From NCBI RefSeq assembly GCF_002806945.1, contig NZ_NIHC01000004.1, positions 434,001-498,000 on the forward strand: a DNA stretch of 64,000 nucleotides, given 5' to 3'. This DNA comes from Marinobacter salexigens. Its GTDB lineage: Bacteria; Pseudomonadota; Gammaproteobacteria; Pseudomonadales; Oleiphilaceae. Below are positions 50,916-59,704 of this stretch, piece by piece. The notes under the pieces were generated by a model that saw nothing but the letters and a program-made list of their open reading frames with translations, made no database searches and was not told the DNA's origin. Position 1 is the stretch's first letter; each line of letters starts with the position of its first letter. The translations under genes were made by a program, and so were the position numbers.

Positions 50916-52322
50916 GTGACGTATATACGGTTTAGAAAACACTATCTGCATATTCCCTATCTGGTGCTCGCAGCACTGGAGTTCGCCGTACTTTACTGGA
51001 TTTTTTCTTCCTTAAGTCTGTTGCTTTCACTCGCAGGCGTCGGTTACCCCTCCGTTGATACCAATGTTTTGTCAGCAAGCCTGTTCGCTCTGATTCTTAG
51101 TTGTGGAACACTGGCCATGGGCGGCTATCTCGCCATGGTTACCGAGAGTTTGTCGGCACTGTTTTTCCGTACCCTGGTTGCCTACTGCTTTGTCGGCGGC
51201 ATTGGATTAAAACTGCTCTACCTGGTGGTTCCTTCCGCAAACCCCGGAAGTACAAATCTGTTCTGGGCGGTTATTTGTGCTTCTCTGGTTGTCATTGTGA
51301 TGCGGCTTGTATTTCTGCGGGTTGTGGATTCGAAACAGCTCGTTCGGCGGGTGGTCATCTTCGGTGCTGGCGATTTTGCGGCCAACCTGCTTGATGAATA
51401 TGAGCGCAACATGCGGGCGTTGGGTGTGCGAATCATTGGCTGCATCTCGGACAACCCAAACGTGTCTGTCGATGCTGATAAAGTGCTACCAACACCCTTC
51501 GATTTTTACCAGTTCTGCCGCCAGAATGGGATTTCCGAAATTGTTGTCGCCCAGCAGGAGCGTCGCCGCAATGAGGGCGGGTGGTTGCCCGTGCCCGATC
51601 TTATGGAGTGCAAACTTCGTGGTATAGCCATAACCAACGGCATAGATTTTTATGAGCGTGAGCTGAAAAAAGCCAAGCTGGACCTGGTTCACCCTTCCTG
51701 GATCGTTTTTTCAGAAGGGTTCAAAGCATCCAAAACCCGAGCCTTCGCCAAGCGTTCCCTGGATTTGCTGATCAGTCTCACGCTGCTGGCGGTTATGCTT
51801 CCGTTCATTATCCTCACAGCACTGGCTGTGTTTCTGGAAACCGGGCGGCCCATCCTGTACAGCCAGAACCGTGTAGGCATGCTGGGCAAGGAATTTCGCA
51901 TCTACAAGTTTCGTAGTATGCGCCAGGATGCAGAAAAAGATGGCAAAGCTCGCTGGGCCTCAGCCAATGATAACCGGGTAACCCGGGTAGGCGCGTTTAT
52001 ACGCAACACCCGCCTGGATGAACTGCCACAGATCTATAATGTGATCAAAGGCGAGATGAGCATCGTCGGGCCGCGCCCGGAAAGGCCTGAGTTTGTCTCG
52101 GAGTTGAAAGAAAAGATTCCGTTTTACGATACCCGGCACTACGTAAAACCTGGCTTAATGGGTTGGGCACAGCTTAAATATCCCTATGGTGCATCGGTTG
52201 AAGACGCCAGGGGCAAGCTGGAGTACGATCTTTATTACTCTAAAAATCACAGCCTTTTGATGGATTTCCTGATCATGATTCAAACCGTGGAAGTGATCCT
52301 CCTGGGCAAAGGCGTACGATAA
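50916..52322 (+). CDS. Priming undecaprenyl-phosphate sugar transferase (XrtA-associated, TIGR03013-like)
   Basis: A 468-residue polyisoprenyl-phosphate hexose-1-phosphate transferase that starts polysaccharide repeat-unit assembly. Four N-terminal membrane helices lie within residues 12-130, then a Rossmann-like CoA_binding_3 domain (RRVVIFGAGDFAANLL near 143). The catalytic bacterial sugar transferase domain follows, from KRSLDLLISLTLLAVMLP near 277, with NRVGMLGKEFRIYKFRSM, NTRLDELPQIYNVIKGEMSIVGPRPERPEF. The start is GTG with AAGGAAG seven bases upstream. It is first in the plus-strand polysaccharide operon. Confidence 0.94.
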   Translation: MTYIRFRKHYLHIPYLVLAALEFAVLYWIFSSLSLLLSLAGVGYPSVDTNVLSASLFALILSCGTLAMGGYLAMVTESLSALFFRTLVAYCFVGGIGLKLLYLVVPSANPGSTNLFWAVICASLVVIVMRLVFLRVVDSKQLVRRVVIFGAGDFAANLLDEYERNMRALGVRIIGCISDNPNVSVDADKVLPTPFDFYQFCRQNGISEIVVAQQERRRNEGGWLPVPDLMECKLRGIAITNGIDFYERELKKAKLDLVHPSWIVFSEGFKASKTRAFAKRSLDLLISLTLLAVMLPFIILTALAVFLETGRPILYSQNRVGMLGKEFRIYKFRSMRQDAEKDGKARWASANDNRVTRVGAFIRNTRLDELPQIYNVIKGEMSIVGPRPERPEFVSELKEKIPFYDTRHYVKPGLMGWAQLKYPYGASVEDARGKLEYDLYYSKNHSLLMDFLIMIQTVEVILLGKGVR

Positions 52323-52372
52323 TTGTTCTGTTAACCAAAGCTGGAAAACAATAAGGGATTGGAGGGGGTTTT

Positions 52373-53011
52373 ATGATGAGTATCACGTTTATACGGATGG
52401 GCTTGGTAGCGATCCTGGGTCTGCTGATCACTGCCTGCTCAGGCTTGCCGTCTTCCATCGAAATGCCGCCGGCATCCGAGTTAGAAGTAGAGCCTTATGA
52501 GATTGGCTTGGGGGACACCGTCACTGTGCACGTATGGCGCAACCCCGAATTAGGCCAGTCCATCGTGGTTCGCCCGGACGGTTTCATCTCCTTGCCTCTG
52601 ATGGGCGATGTGAAGGCCGAAGGCAAAAAACCAGAAGATCTGGCGTCTGAAATCAGCGACACCCTGGGCGAGTATATCCGCACGCCGGAAGTAACCGTAA
52701 TGGTTACCAGCCCGCTCAGCAAAGAGTTCCGTAACCGTATCCGGATTACCGGCCAGGTTGCGTCGCCGCAATCCGTTGCCTTCCAGCCCGGCATGACGGT
52801 ACTGGACGTTGTACTCATGGCTGGTGGCGTTACCGATTTTGCTGCCGATAGCCGTGCTGTTTTGCACCGGCAAATCAAAGGCGAATATCAAAGCTTTGGG
52901 CTGGATCTGGAAGCCATTCTTACAGACGGCGATATGCGCACCAATCACGGGCTGCAGCCGGGTGACGTTATCAGCGTGCCCCGTAAGCAGCTGTTCCGAG
53001 GCGAGCTCTAA
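52373..53011 (+). CDS. Outer-membrane polysaccharide export lipoprotein (Wza/OPX family)
   Basis: A 212-residue export protein. The signal segment MGLVAILGLLITAC provides a lipobox with Cys near residue 22. The Poly_export domain is seen as YEIGLGDTVTVHVWRNPELGQSIVVRPDGFISLPLMGDVKAEG in outline (about 43-85), followed by a SLBB domain (RITGQVASPQSVAFQPGMTVLDVVLMAGG near 125). It lacks the C-terminal alpha-barrel of full Wza, so it must work with another outer-membrane channel; the barrel encoded at 55471 is a candidate (inference). GGAGGGGG precedes ATGATG. Confidence 0.93.
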   Translation: MMSITFIRMGLVAILGLLITACSGLPSSIEMPPASELEVEPYEIGLGDTVTVHVWRNPELGQSIVVRPDGFISLPLMGDVKAEGKKPEDLASEISDTLGEYIRTPEVTVMVTSPLSKEFRNRIRITGQVASPQSVAFQPGMTVLDVVLMAGGVTDFAADSRAVLHRQIKGEYQSFGLDLEAILTDGDMRTNHGLQPGDVISVPRKQLFRGEL

Positions 53012-54588
53012 TGGATATACAGTTCATTATCGATACCCTTCGTGCGGTAAAGCTTGAGCTTTTCCGGCACAGGTTGGCAGCGGTTATCATTTTTATGATC
53101 GTGACAGCAGGGGTGTTGACACTGGGCTATGTAACACCGAAAAGCTACACATCTCGAGCGGTTCTTTACGCCGATCAGTCCAACATTCTCCAGCCTCTGC
53201 TAAGAGGCAAAGCTGAGATGACTCAACTGGATCGCATCAACGAAGCCCGGGAAATGATGCAAAGCCGCTCATTTCTCGAACAGATCGCTCTGGATACCGG
53301 GCTGATCAGGGGCGGAGAAACCGATGCTGTTCGTAACGGGAAAATCAGTAGTCTACGCAGGCAGGTAGGTATTCGGGTATCAAACCGGAATTTCCTGGAA
53401 CTCAGCTATACCAGTGGCAGCCCGGACGAGTCCTTTCAGGTTCTGAGCGCCGTATTGAACCGCTTTGTTGAACGCACGGTGCGCAAAAAACGCTCCGAGA
53501 GCCAGGGCGCGTACGAGTTTATTGATTCCCAGGTAAAAACGTACCAACGCCAGCTCGAAGAAGCTGAGCAGCGCTTGAAAGAGTTTAAATCCGCCAATCA
53601 GGATGGCACCGAGGGCAGCGTGCTGGCCAGAATTGAAGGCCTGCGCAGGGATATCGAAAACCTGAAACTGGAAATCCAGCAAACTGAATCCGAAGTCCAG
53701 CTTACCCGTCACCAGCTCAACGACGAACAGCCGGTTCGCCGCATCACCATCGACCCCGGCAAGTCGTCTGCAGAACGCAGGTTGGCCGCCATGCGCCTGG
53801 AACTGGATTCCTTGCTGTTGCGCTACCATGAGCGTCATCCGGATGTGGTGAGCGTTCAGGACCAGATTGCCGATCTCGAAAAACGAGTCTCCACGCAGAC
53901 CGATGAAGACCGGGATGGCGGCGTTACCGAGGTCATGGAAAACCCGGTATACGAAAATCTTAAAATCCAGCTGTCCGACAAGACAACACGGCTGGCCGTG
54001 CAAAAAAACCGCTTGGCGTCACTGGAACGGCTTCTTGAAGAATCCTTCGAACGTTCCCAGCGGGTTGCAGAGAACCAGGCGCAGCTTTCAGAGTTAACCC
54101 GTGACTACGACGTTACCCGCGGTGTATACGAAGACATGCTGCAGCGCCGGGAAAAAGCCCGGCTTTCCATGACACTGGACGTTCAGGGCGAGGGCGTAAG
54201 CTACAAAATCCAGGAGCCGGCTTCGTATCCTACCCAGTGGGATGGCCTTCAGTTGTATCAGGTAGGTCTTGCAGGGCCATTCCTGGGCAGTGCGATGGTA
54301 CTGGGCTTACTGGTTATGCTGGTGATGTTTGATCAGCGCGTTCGTTCGCCGCGGGCGTTGCAACTTGCCTTGCCGGAATCTATCCCCGTGTTGACAAGTA
54401 TTCCTCACTACCGAAGCACCTGGAAAGACCGTTTGTTGCGTAAAGATGTGCTGTCGATTCTGGTACTGCTGGCGGTTTTCATGGCAGCGTATCTCGCCGT
54501 TCTGGTGTTCAGTGTTATGGGCATTACCCCGGAACAATTGATTAACAAAGTTGGCGAACTAACCGGGCTAGGGGGGGGCAGCAATTGA
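53011..54588 (+). CDS. Polysaccharide chain-length determinant (Wzz/PCP family)
   Basis: A 525-residue inner-membrane polysaccharide co-polymerase of the XrtA-associated group. One membrane helix lies near residues 20-42 and another near 408-430, with a further hydrophobic segment near 485-508. Between them is a large periplasmic domain with long coiled coils (residues about 155-260 and 320-375, e.g. QVKTYQRQLEEAEQRLKEF). The GNVR-type motif region is ENQAQLSELTRDYDVTRGVYEDMLQRREKARLS. There is no fused kinase domain; that function would be on the next gene. The ATG overlaps the preceding stop by one base. Confidence 0.93.
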   Translation: MDIQFIIDTLRAVKLELFRHRLAAVIIFMIVTAGVLTLGYVTPKSYTSRAVLYADQSNILQPLLRGKAEMTQLDRINEAREMMQSRSFLEQIALDTGLIRGGETDAVRNGKISSLRRQVGIRVSNRNFLELSYTSGSPDESFQVLSAVLNRFVERTVRKKRSESQGAYEFIDSQVKTYQRQLEEAEQRLKEFKSANQDGTEGSVLARIEGLRRDIENLKLEIQQTESEVQLTRHQLNDEQPVRRITIDPGKSSAERRLAAMRLELDSLLLRYHERHPDVVSVQDQIADLEKRVSTQTDEDRDGGVTEVMENPVYENLKIQLSDKTTRLAVQKNRLASLERLLEESFERSQRVAENQAQLSELTRDYDVTRGVYEDMLQRREKARLSMTLDVQGEGVSYKIQEPASYPTQWDGLQLYQVGLAGPFLGSAMVLGLLVMLVMFDQRVRSPRALQLALPESIPVLTSIPHYRSTWKDRLLRKDVLSILVLLAVFMAAYLAVLVFSVMGITPEQLINKVGELTGLGGGSN

Positions 54589-55466
54589 TGGACGAAAACA
54601 AACTCTACAATGCGCTTCTGAAAAGCCAGGAAGAACAACGCCAGCTCAAGCTACAGCGCGGTGAGGCCAAGGCCGAAGACAACTTTCGCAAAGAGCGCCC
54701 CTACGCAGGTTCCGACAGAGACAGACCAAATTGGGTTCAGGTCGAAACCAACGATAACGAACACCCACCCACGGTATACGACTCAGCGGTGTCGTTAGCG
54801 CTCATAGGCAACCCGCGGCCCTGGAGCCGTGAGCAGTTACGAGAGCGGAAGATCATTTTCTCCGGCATGGCTGATAAAGAAGTCATGGACGCCTACCGGG
54901 AGTTGCGAATCCAGTTGCGCAACCGCGCGGGTGAGGGCAAAAGTTTTACTGTGATGTTCAGCAGTCTTGGCAATGGCCCGGGCGGCCTGCTAACGGCCTA
55001 TAACCTGGCGGCAGCATTCGCACTGGATTCCCAAACCTCCGCGTTGCTTGTGGATTGTGATCCATACAGCAACGAACTGATTGGCCTGGTTTCCAGCCCG
55101 ATGAGCAGCGGCGTTACGGATTTTGTCGCCGACCGGTCCATAGCGATCAAATCCATCCTTTACCCCAGCGGTGTTGAGCGCCTCACAGTGATTCCAGCAG
55201 GCACTCAGGCATCCTCGGCAGTCGAGCTATTTTCTGCCGTGCGCATGCGAGAACTGATGACCGAACTCAAGGCCCGCTATCCGGATCGCTGCATAGTGCT
55301 GAATACACCGCCTTTCCGGGAGAACACCGAAGCGCGGATTCTCGAACGCTTTGCAGATCAGATCGTCTTCGGCGTTCCTTTTGGCGAAGTCACCGGTGAA
55401 ATTATTGAAGATTCGGTGGATGCGCTTGGGTCTGATAAATTCTCCGGCCTGATTTTTCAGGAGTAG
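54588..55466 (+). CDS. XrtA-associated tyrosine-kinase homologue with degenerate P-loop
   Basis: A 292-residue protein occupying the place of the bacterial tyrosine autokinase. The fold pattern is recognisable: VMFSSLGNGPGGLLTAYNLA, LLVDCDPYSNELIGL, LTVIPAGTQASSAVELFSAVRMRELM and RCIVLNTPP. However, the Walker A Lys-Thr is replaced by Gly133-Leu134, Walker A' is DCD at 156-158, and the Walker B acidic residue is Asn239. There is also no C-terminal tyrosine cluster (ends GLIFQE). It is therefore probably inactive as a kinase and may act as a structural partner of the chain-length protein. ATG 54588 overlaps the upstream stop. Confidence 0.87.
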   Translation: MDENKLYNALLKSQEEQRQLKLQRGEAKAEDNFRKERPYAGSDRDRPNWVQVETNDNEHPPTVYDSAVSLALIGNPRPWSREQLRERKIIFSGMADKEVMDAYRELRIQLRNRAGEGKSFTVMFSSLGNGPGGLLTAYNLAAAFALDSQTSALLVDCDPYSNELIGLVSSPMSSGVTDFVADRSIAIKSILYPSGVERLTVIPAGTQASSAVELFSAVRMRELMTELKARYPDRCIVLNTPPFRENTEARILERFADQIVFGVPFGEVTGEIIEDSVDALGSDKFSGLIFQE

Positions 55467-55470
55467 TGGC

Positions 55471-56856
55471 ATGGAATACCGAGCAGGGAGCACAATTAAA
55501 TACAGCCTCACCGCATCTAATGCTGGCACCCACTTTATTGGCGCCTGTCTTGCGGGTGCTATTTGTGTGGCTTGGCCTGTTGCAGCAAGTGCGCAGAGCC
55601 TGAGCGACAATGTTAAAACGCTCTCCGGTTCAGCCTCGGTATTTACCGGCGTTACACACACCCGAACCGACCGGGGTACGTCTACCGATACCAACACAGA
55701 GCCCAGTGTGGGGCTTTCCGGGCAGGTGGGTGGCAGTCTGCAGAGCGGGGCCAACGCCCTTGACTTGCGATATGGAGGAACCCTGGAAACACGCCGGGAC
55801 ACAGCCGACGGCGATCAGACGGACCGCAGTTCCATCACCGGTGCCTCCCGCTATACCCACTTTGATCCCGGCAGCCGCTTCGATTTCAACCTTGGGCATA
55901 CGGTCAGCTCCGTGCGGGACAACACCGGGTTTGTGGTCAACCCCTCCAGTTACGATACCCGGAATACCCTGAGTGCAGGTGCCGGGCTGCGTTTTTATCC
56001 GGGCCAACTCTCCACCCTGCGGTTTTTCGGCCAGGCCGGTCGTAGCTTTGGCGAAGGCACCCTTAATGATCAGAAATCCTACACCGCTGGCAGTGAGCTT
56101 TCACGGCGGCTGAGTGAGCGCTCAACAGGTAGCCTAAACGTCAGTCGCAGCTGGTCTGACGAAAGTAATACCGACCTCACCATTGATTCCGCGCAGCTGG
56201 TATACAGCCTGCAGCTGGAAAGTGGCAGTTTCAGCATTGGAGCCGGGGGCAGCAAAGCTGAAACTGAATATGCTAGCGGCATTACCAGTGACTATGAAGC
56301 GGTAACCGGTTTTTTAGAGCGCAGCTGGGTTACCAGCGACTGGCGTACTGCGGTGAAATACGACCGCAGTATGTCTGACAGCGCCACGGATCTCTCACTG
56401 AATGTGCCACCTGATTTCTCTTTTCTGCCGGATAGCATTCGGTTGCAAGATCTGGTCGTCACCGATTCATTGTCGATTACCCACAACACCCAACAGGTGT
56501 GTGATGCCTGTAATCTTGGGGTATACGCCGCAGGCTCTCTCCTCGAATCACAGGTTTCCGGAACCACTACCCATGAGTACCGTGCCGGTATTAATCTTGG
56601 CTATCAGTTAACGTCGCTTCAGCGACTGAACGTTGGGTATAGCTGGCAAGGCGATGCAGATGAAGACGCCGACGTTATTGTTGATCAGATTCACCGAATT
56701 AACATGGGCTGGACGCGACAGCTTGCTGAATATACGAGTTTTGGTGTTCAGTTCAACCAATCCTATCTGCGCTCAAAGGGAACCAGAGACGATCAGGATC
56801 AGTATGAGCTGCGCCTTGTACTGAGTCGTGGTTTTGCAATGAGCGGGCAACGTTGA
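55471..56856 (+). CDS. PEP-CTERM system outer-membrane barrel protein (TIGR03016-like)
   Basis: A 461-residue outer-membrane protein. The signal peptide ends near AASAQS (residue 37), followed by a Ser/Thr/Gly/Asp-rich all-beta sequence with regular amphipathic strands, e.g. LDLRYGGTLETRRD, SRFDFNLGHTVSSVRD, YRAGINLGYQLTSLQRLNVGYSW and the final YELRLVLSRGF. The order after chain-length protein and kinase homologue is the usual one for this XrtA-associated family. It may be the pore through which polysaccharide leaves (inference). The C-terminus MSGQR is not the usual aromatic end. Confidence 0.85.
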   Translation: MEYRAGSTIKYSLTASNAGTHFIGACLAGAICVAWPVAASAQSLSDNVKTLSGSASVFTGVTHTRTDRGTSTDTNTEPSVGLSGQVGGSLQSGANALDLRYGGTLETRRDTADGDQTDRSSITGASRYTHFDPGSRFDFNLGHTVSSVRDNTGFVVNPSSYDTRNTLSAGAGLRFYPGQLSTLRFFGQAGRSFGEGTLNDQKSYTAGSELSRRLSERSTGSLNVSRSWSDESNTDLTIDSAQLVYSLQLESGSFSIGAGGSKAETEYASGITSDYEAVTGFLERSWVTSDWRTAVKYDRSMSDSATDLSLNVPPDFSFLPDSIRLQDLVVTDSLSITHNTQQVCDACNLGVYAAGSLLESQVSGTTTHEYRAGINLGYQLTSLQRLNVGYSWQGDADEDADVIVDQIHRINMGWTRQLAEYTSFGVQFNQSYLRSKGTRDDQDQYELRLVLSRGFAMSGQR

Positions 56857-56864
56857 TTACACCT

Positions 56865-57860
56865 ATGTTTGAACAAAAAAAGGAAATACGGCTTCCGCCG
56901 GAGACACCGCCGCAATTGATAGTGGTGATCGATACCGAAGAGGAGTTTGACTGGAACGCCGAGCCAGATGCCAAGGCAAACCGGGTTTCTGCCATGGCGC
57001 ACATAGATCGGGCCCAGAACATCTTCAACGAGTATGGCATTTGCCCTTGTTATGTTATTGATTACCCGGTAGCCAGCCAGCCCCAGGGCTATGGCCTGCT
57101 TAAACAGTTTGCCGAGAAAGGCCAGTGCGAAATCGGAGCCCATCTCCATCCCTGGGTGAATCCGCCCCAAGAGGAAGTGCTGTCACGCTCAAACATGTAC
57201 CCGGGCAACTTGCCCGAAGGCCTGGAGCGGCAGAAGCTCAGTGTGTTGCGCGACACCATTGAGCAGAACTTCGGCCAGGCGCCGGTTGCCTACAAAGCGG
57301 GTCGTTACGGCTTCGGGCCGAATACCACCGGGATACTTCAGGAGCTGGGGTTCACTATTGACATGTCCGTTTGTCCACCTTTGGATTCCAGGGCAGACGG
57401 CGGGCCAGATTATCGCAGGTATAACGCCCACCCATTCTGGTTTGGCGGGTCGGATAAGCCCATTCTTGAAATCCCCTGTACCGGTGGGTTTATCGGTTGG
57501 GCAAGCCCGGTTGCAGTGCCACTGTACGAAGCCGCGCAGCGCCTGCGCAAATTCAAGGCACCGGGCATTTTGGCCCGGCTGGGGGCAGTAGACAGGCTGA
57601 TGCTTTCGCCCGAAGGGTTTACGCCGGCAGAGCACATCAAGCTCACAAGGGCGCTCTATAACCAGGGTGTGCGCACATTTACCTGGAGCTTCCATAGCCC
57701 AAGCGTTGTGCCCGGCAACACCACCTACGTACAGAACGAAGCCCAGTTAAGGGCGTTTCTGGACAGTTTCCGACAGTTTTTCGATTTCTTTTTCAATGAA
57801 TTAGGCGGCCAGGCGTCTTCGCCCAACCGCGTTCGCAAGTATATGGAGAGTAAGGCATGA
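56865..57860 (+). CDS. WalW-like polysaccharide deacetylase family protein
   Basis: A 331-residue protein with the NodB-like fold: the metal Asp in QLIVVIDTEEEFDW near residue 23, CEIGAHLHPWVNPP near 90 with the His pair, AYKAGRYGFG near 144 and FTWSFHSPSV near 280. It has no signal peptide and is clearly distinct from the DUF3473 deacetylase at 49705. ATG 56865 is chosen; an in-frame TTG at 56853 overlapping the previous stop is possible and neither has a good ribosome-binding site. The end overlaps the carbamoyltransferase gene by four bases. Confidence 0.85.
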   Translation: MFEQKKEIRLPPETPPQLIVVIDTEEEFDWNAEPDAKANRVSAMAHIDRAQNIFNEYGICPCYVIDYPVASQPQGYGLLKQFAEKGQCEIGAHLHPWVNPPQEEVLSRSNMYPGNLPEGLERQKLSVLRDTIEQNFGQAPVAYKAGRYGFGPNTTGILQELGFTIDMSVCPPLDSRADGGPDYRRYNAHPFWFGGSDKPILEIPCTGGFIGWASPVAVPLYEAAQRLRKFKAPGILARLGAVDRLMLSPEGFTPAEHIKLTRALYNQGVRTFTWSFHSPSVVPGNTTYVQNEAQLRAFLDSFRQFFDFFFNELGGQASSPNRVRKYMESKA

Positions 57861-59683
57861 AGGTGCTAGGGATATCCCCGCTAGACAAGGACTCAACCGT
57901 TTCGATCGTTGAAGATGGCAATATTCTCTTCGCTGCCGGTGAAGAGCGCTTCACCAGAACCAAGCAGCAATCCGGTTTTCCACGGCTGGCGCTTGAGAAA
58001 GCACTTTCCTATACCGGCCTCTCCATGAGCGACTTCGACCTGGTGTGCTATCCATTCCTCACCTGGGAGAATGAGCAGAAGCTGTTCACAAAAAATCTGG
58101 AAGACGAAAAGGCGTTTATCAAAGCGTTTCAGCCCAAGGATTTGGGCCCACAGATTAAAGAAGCGCTAAGCCGGGTGCCAGATCGCAACCAGCCGATCCA
58201 TGGCCTGCAGCACCCCAATGCCATTATGGAAAAGGGGTTTCTGCATAACTCTTATTACAACATGGCTGGTGTACAGAAGCTGGCGTCTAATAACGCGGCG
58301 CTGAAATCTTCCCGGCATTGGGGTGAGGGCGCCACCGAGTCGTTCCAGCAGTGGGAAAATGAACTCACTCAAGGCTTGACCGAGATGGGCTGGAGCAAGC
58401 CCGTCAAGCGCATGGACCACCACCTTTCCCATGCTGCCAACAGTTTTCTGTGCAGCGGTTATGAGCGGGCATTGTGTGTGACCCTGGATGGCTATGGCTC
58501 CGGGCTTGCGGGTTCCGTGAGTGAAGGGCGGGATGGCAAGATCCACCGGCTGCACAGCCTGCCATACCCTAATTCACTCGGCACACTCTACGAACACGTT
58601 ACCTCCAGCCTGGGTTTCAAACCGAGCCGTCATGAAGGCAAGATTGTAGGTTTAGCCTCCTATGGCGATCCGGACATTCTGGGCGAAATACTTCTCTCTC
58701 GTATTGAACAGAAGCCTGGCGATTTCCGTATTTATGAAGCCAATAACGTGTTTTTCTCCCGTTACCTGGCATCCAGGTTCCCGAAAATCGACGTCGCGGC
58801 TGCTTACCAGTATGTGCTGGAGAAAGTTGCCACGAACTACATCCGTTACTGGGCGGAAAAAACCGGCATAGACACCATCGTGCTGTCTGGCGGTGTAACC
58901 GCAAACGTAAAGCTGAACCAGCGTATTTTTGAAATCGAGGGAGTGAACCACATCTTCGTTTATCCAAACATGGGTGACGGTGGCTGTGGCACAGGGGCTG
59001 CCCTCTATCACAGCTGGCCAGGGGGCGTTAAACCTTCCATTACCAATAGCTACATGGGGCCAGACTATTCCGAAGCGGAACTGGAAAAGGCACTGAAGGC
59101 GGAAAAATTGCAGTACCGCCGCCCTGAGAACCTGGCTGCCGAGGTTGCTGCGCTGATTCACAGTGGCGAAGTGGTTGCTCGATTCGATGGCCGCATGGAA
59201 TACGGTCCCAGGGCACTGGGCAACCGCTCCATTCTCTACCATGCCCGGGAACCAGAGGTGAACCAATGGCTGAACAAGCGCCTTGGCCGCACCGAGTTCA
59301 TGCCGTTCGCCCCGGTAACCCTCTACGAAGCTCGCGAGAAGTGCTACCACAACATCAAAGGCGCAGAACACGCTGCCGAATTCATGACCGTGACCTTTGA
59401 CTGTACCGACTTCATGAAAGAGAACTGCCCGGCCGCCGTGCATGTCGATGGCACCGCCAGGCCTCAGCTGATTCGGCGCGAAGCCAACCCGGGTTATTAC
59501 GACATATTGGTTGAATACGAAAAGCTGAGTGGCATTCCAAGCCTGATCAATACCAGTTTCAATATGCACGAAGAACCGATCGTGAACTCCCCGGAAGACG
59601 GTGTGAGAGCCTTCATTCAAGGTGCGCTGGACTATCTTGCGATAGGGCCATTCCTGGTAAAACACCCGAACCCGGGGCATTAA
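57857..59683 (+). CDS. Carbamoyltransferase (NodU/CmcH/TobZ family)
   Basis: A 608-residue O-carbamoyltransferase, predicted to carbamoylate a sugar hydroxyl from carbamoyl phosphate and ATP. The N-terminal YrdC-independent Kae1-like domain shows LGISPLDKDSTVSIVEDGNILFAAGEERFTR in outline, the metal-binding MDHHLSHAANSF near 191, LCVTLDGYGSG near 212 and VLSGGVTANVKLNQ near 340. The C-terminal NodU domain has RMEYGPRALGNRSIL near 448 and INTSFNMHEEPIV near 570. Family members modify Nod factors, antibiotics and capsular sugars; here the target is presumably the exopolysaccharide. Confidence 0.93.
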   Translation: MKVLGISPLDKDSTVSIVEDGNILFAAGEERFTRTKQQSGFPRLALEKALSYTGLSMSDFDLVCYPFLTWENEQKLFTKNLEDEKAFIKAFQPKDLGPQIKEALSRVPDRNQPIHGLQHPNAIMEKGFLHNSYYNMAGVQKLASNNAALKSSRHWGEGATESFQQWENELTQGLTEMGWSKPVKRMDHHLSHAANSFLCSGYERALCVTLDGYGSGLAGSVSEGRDGKIHRLHSLPYPNSLGTLYEHVTSSLGFKPSRHEGKIVGLASYGDPDILGEILLSRIEQKPGDFRIYEANNVFFSRYLASRFPKIDVAAAYQYVLEKVATNYIRYWAEKTGIDTIVLSGGVTANVKLNQRIFEIEGVNHIFVYPNMGDGGCGTGAALYHSWPGGVKPSITNSYMGPDYSEAELEKALKAEKLQYRRPENLAAEVAALIHSGEVVARFDGRMEYGPRALGNRSILYHAREPEVNQWLNKRLGRTEFMPFAPVTLYEAREKCYHNIKGAEHAAEFMTVTFDCTDFMKENCPAAVHVDGTARPQLIRREANPGYYDILVEYEKLSGIPSLINTSFNMHEEPIVNSPEDGVRAFIQGALDYLAIGPFLVKHPNPGH

Positions 59684-59704
59684 GCAGGTAACGGATATAG
59701 CACC

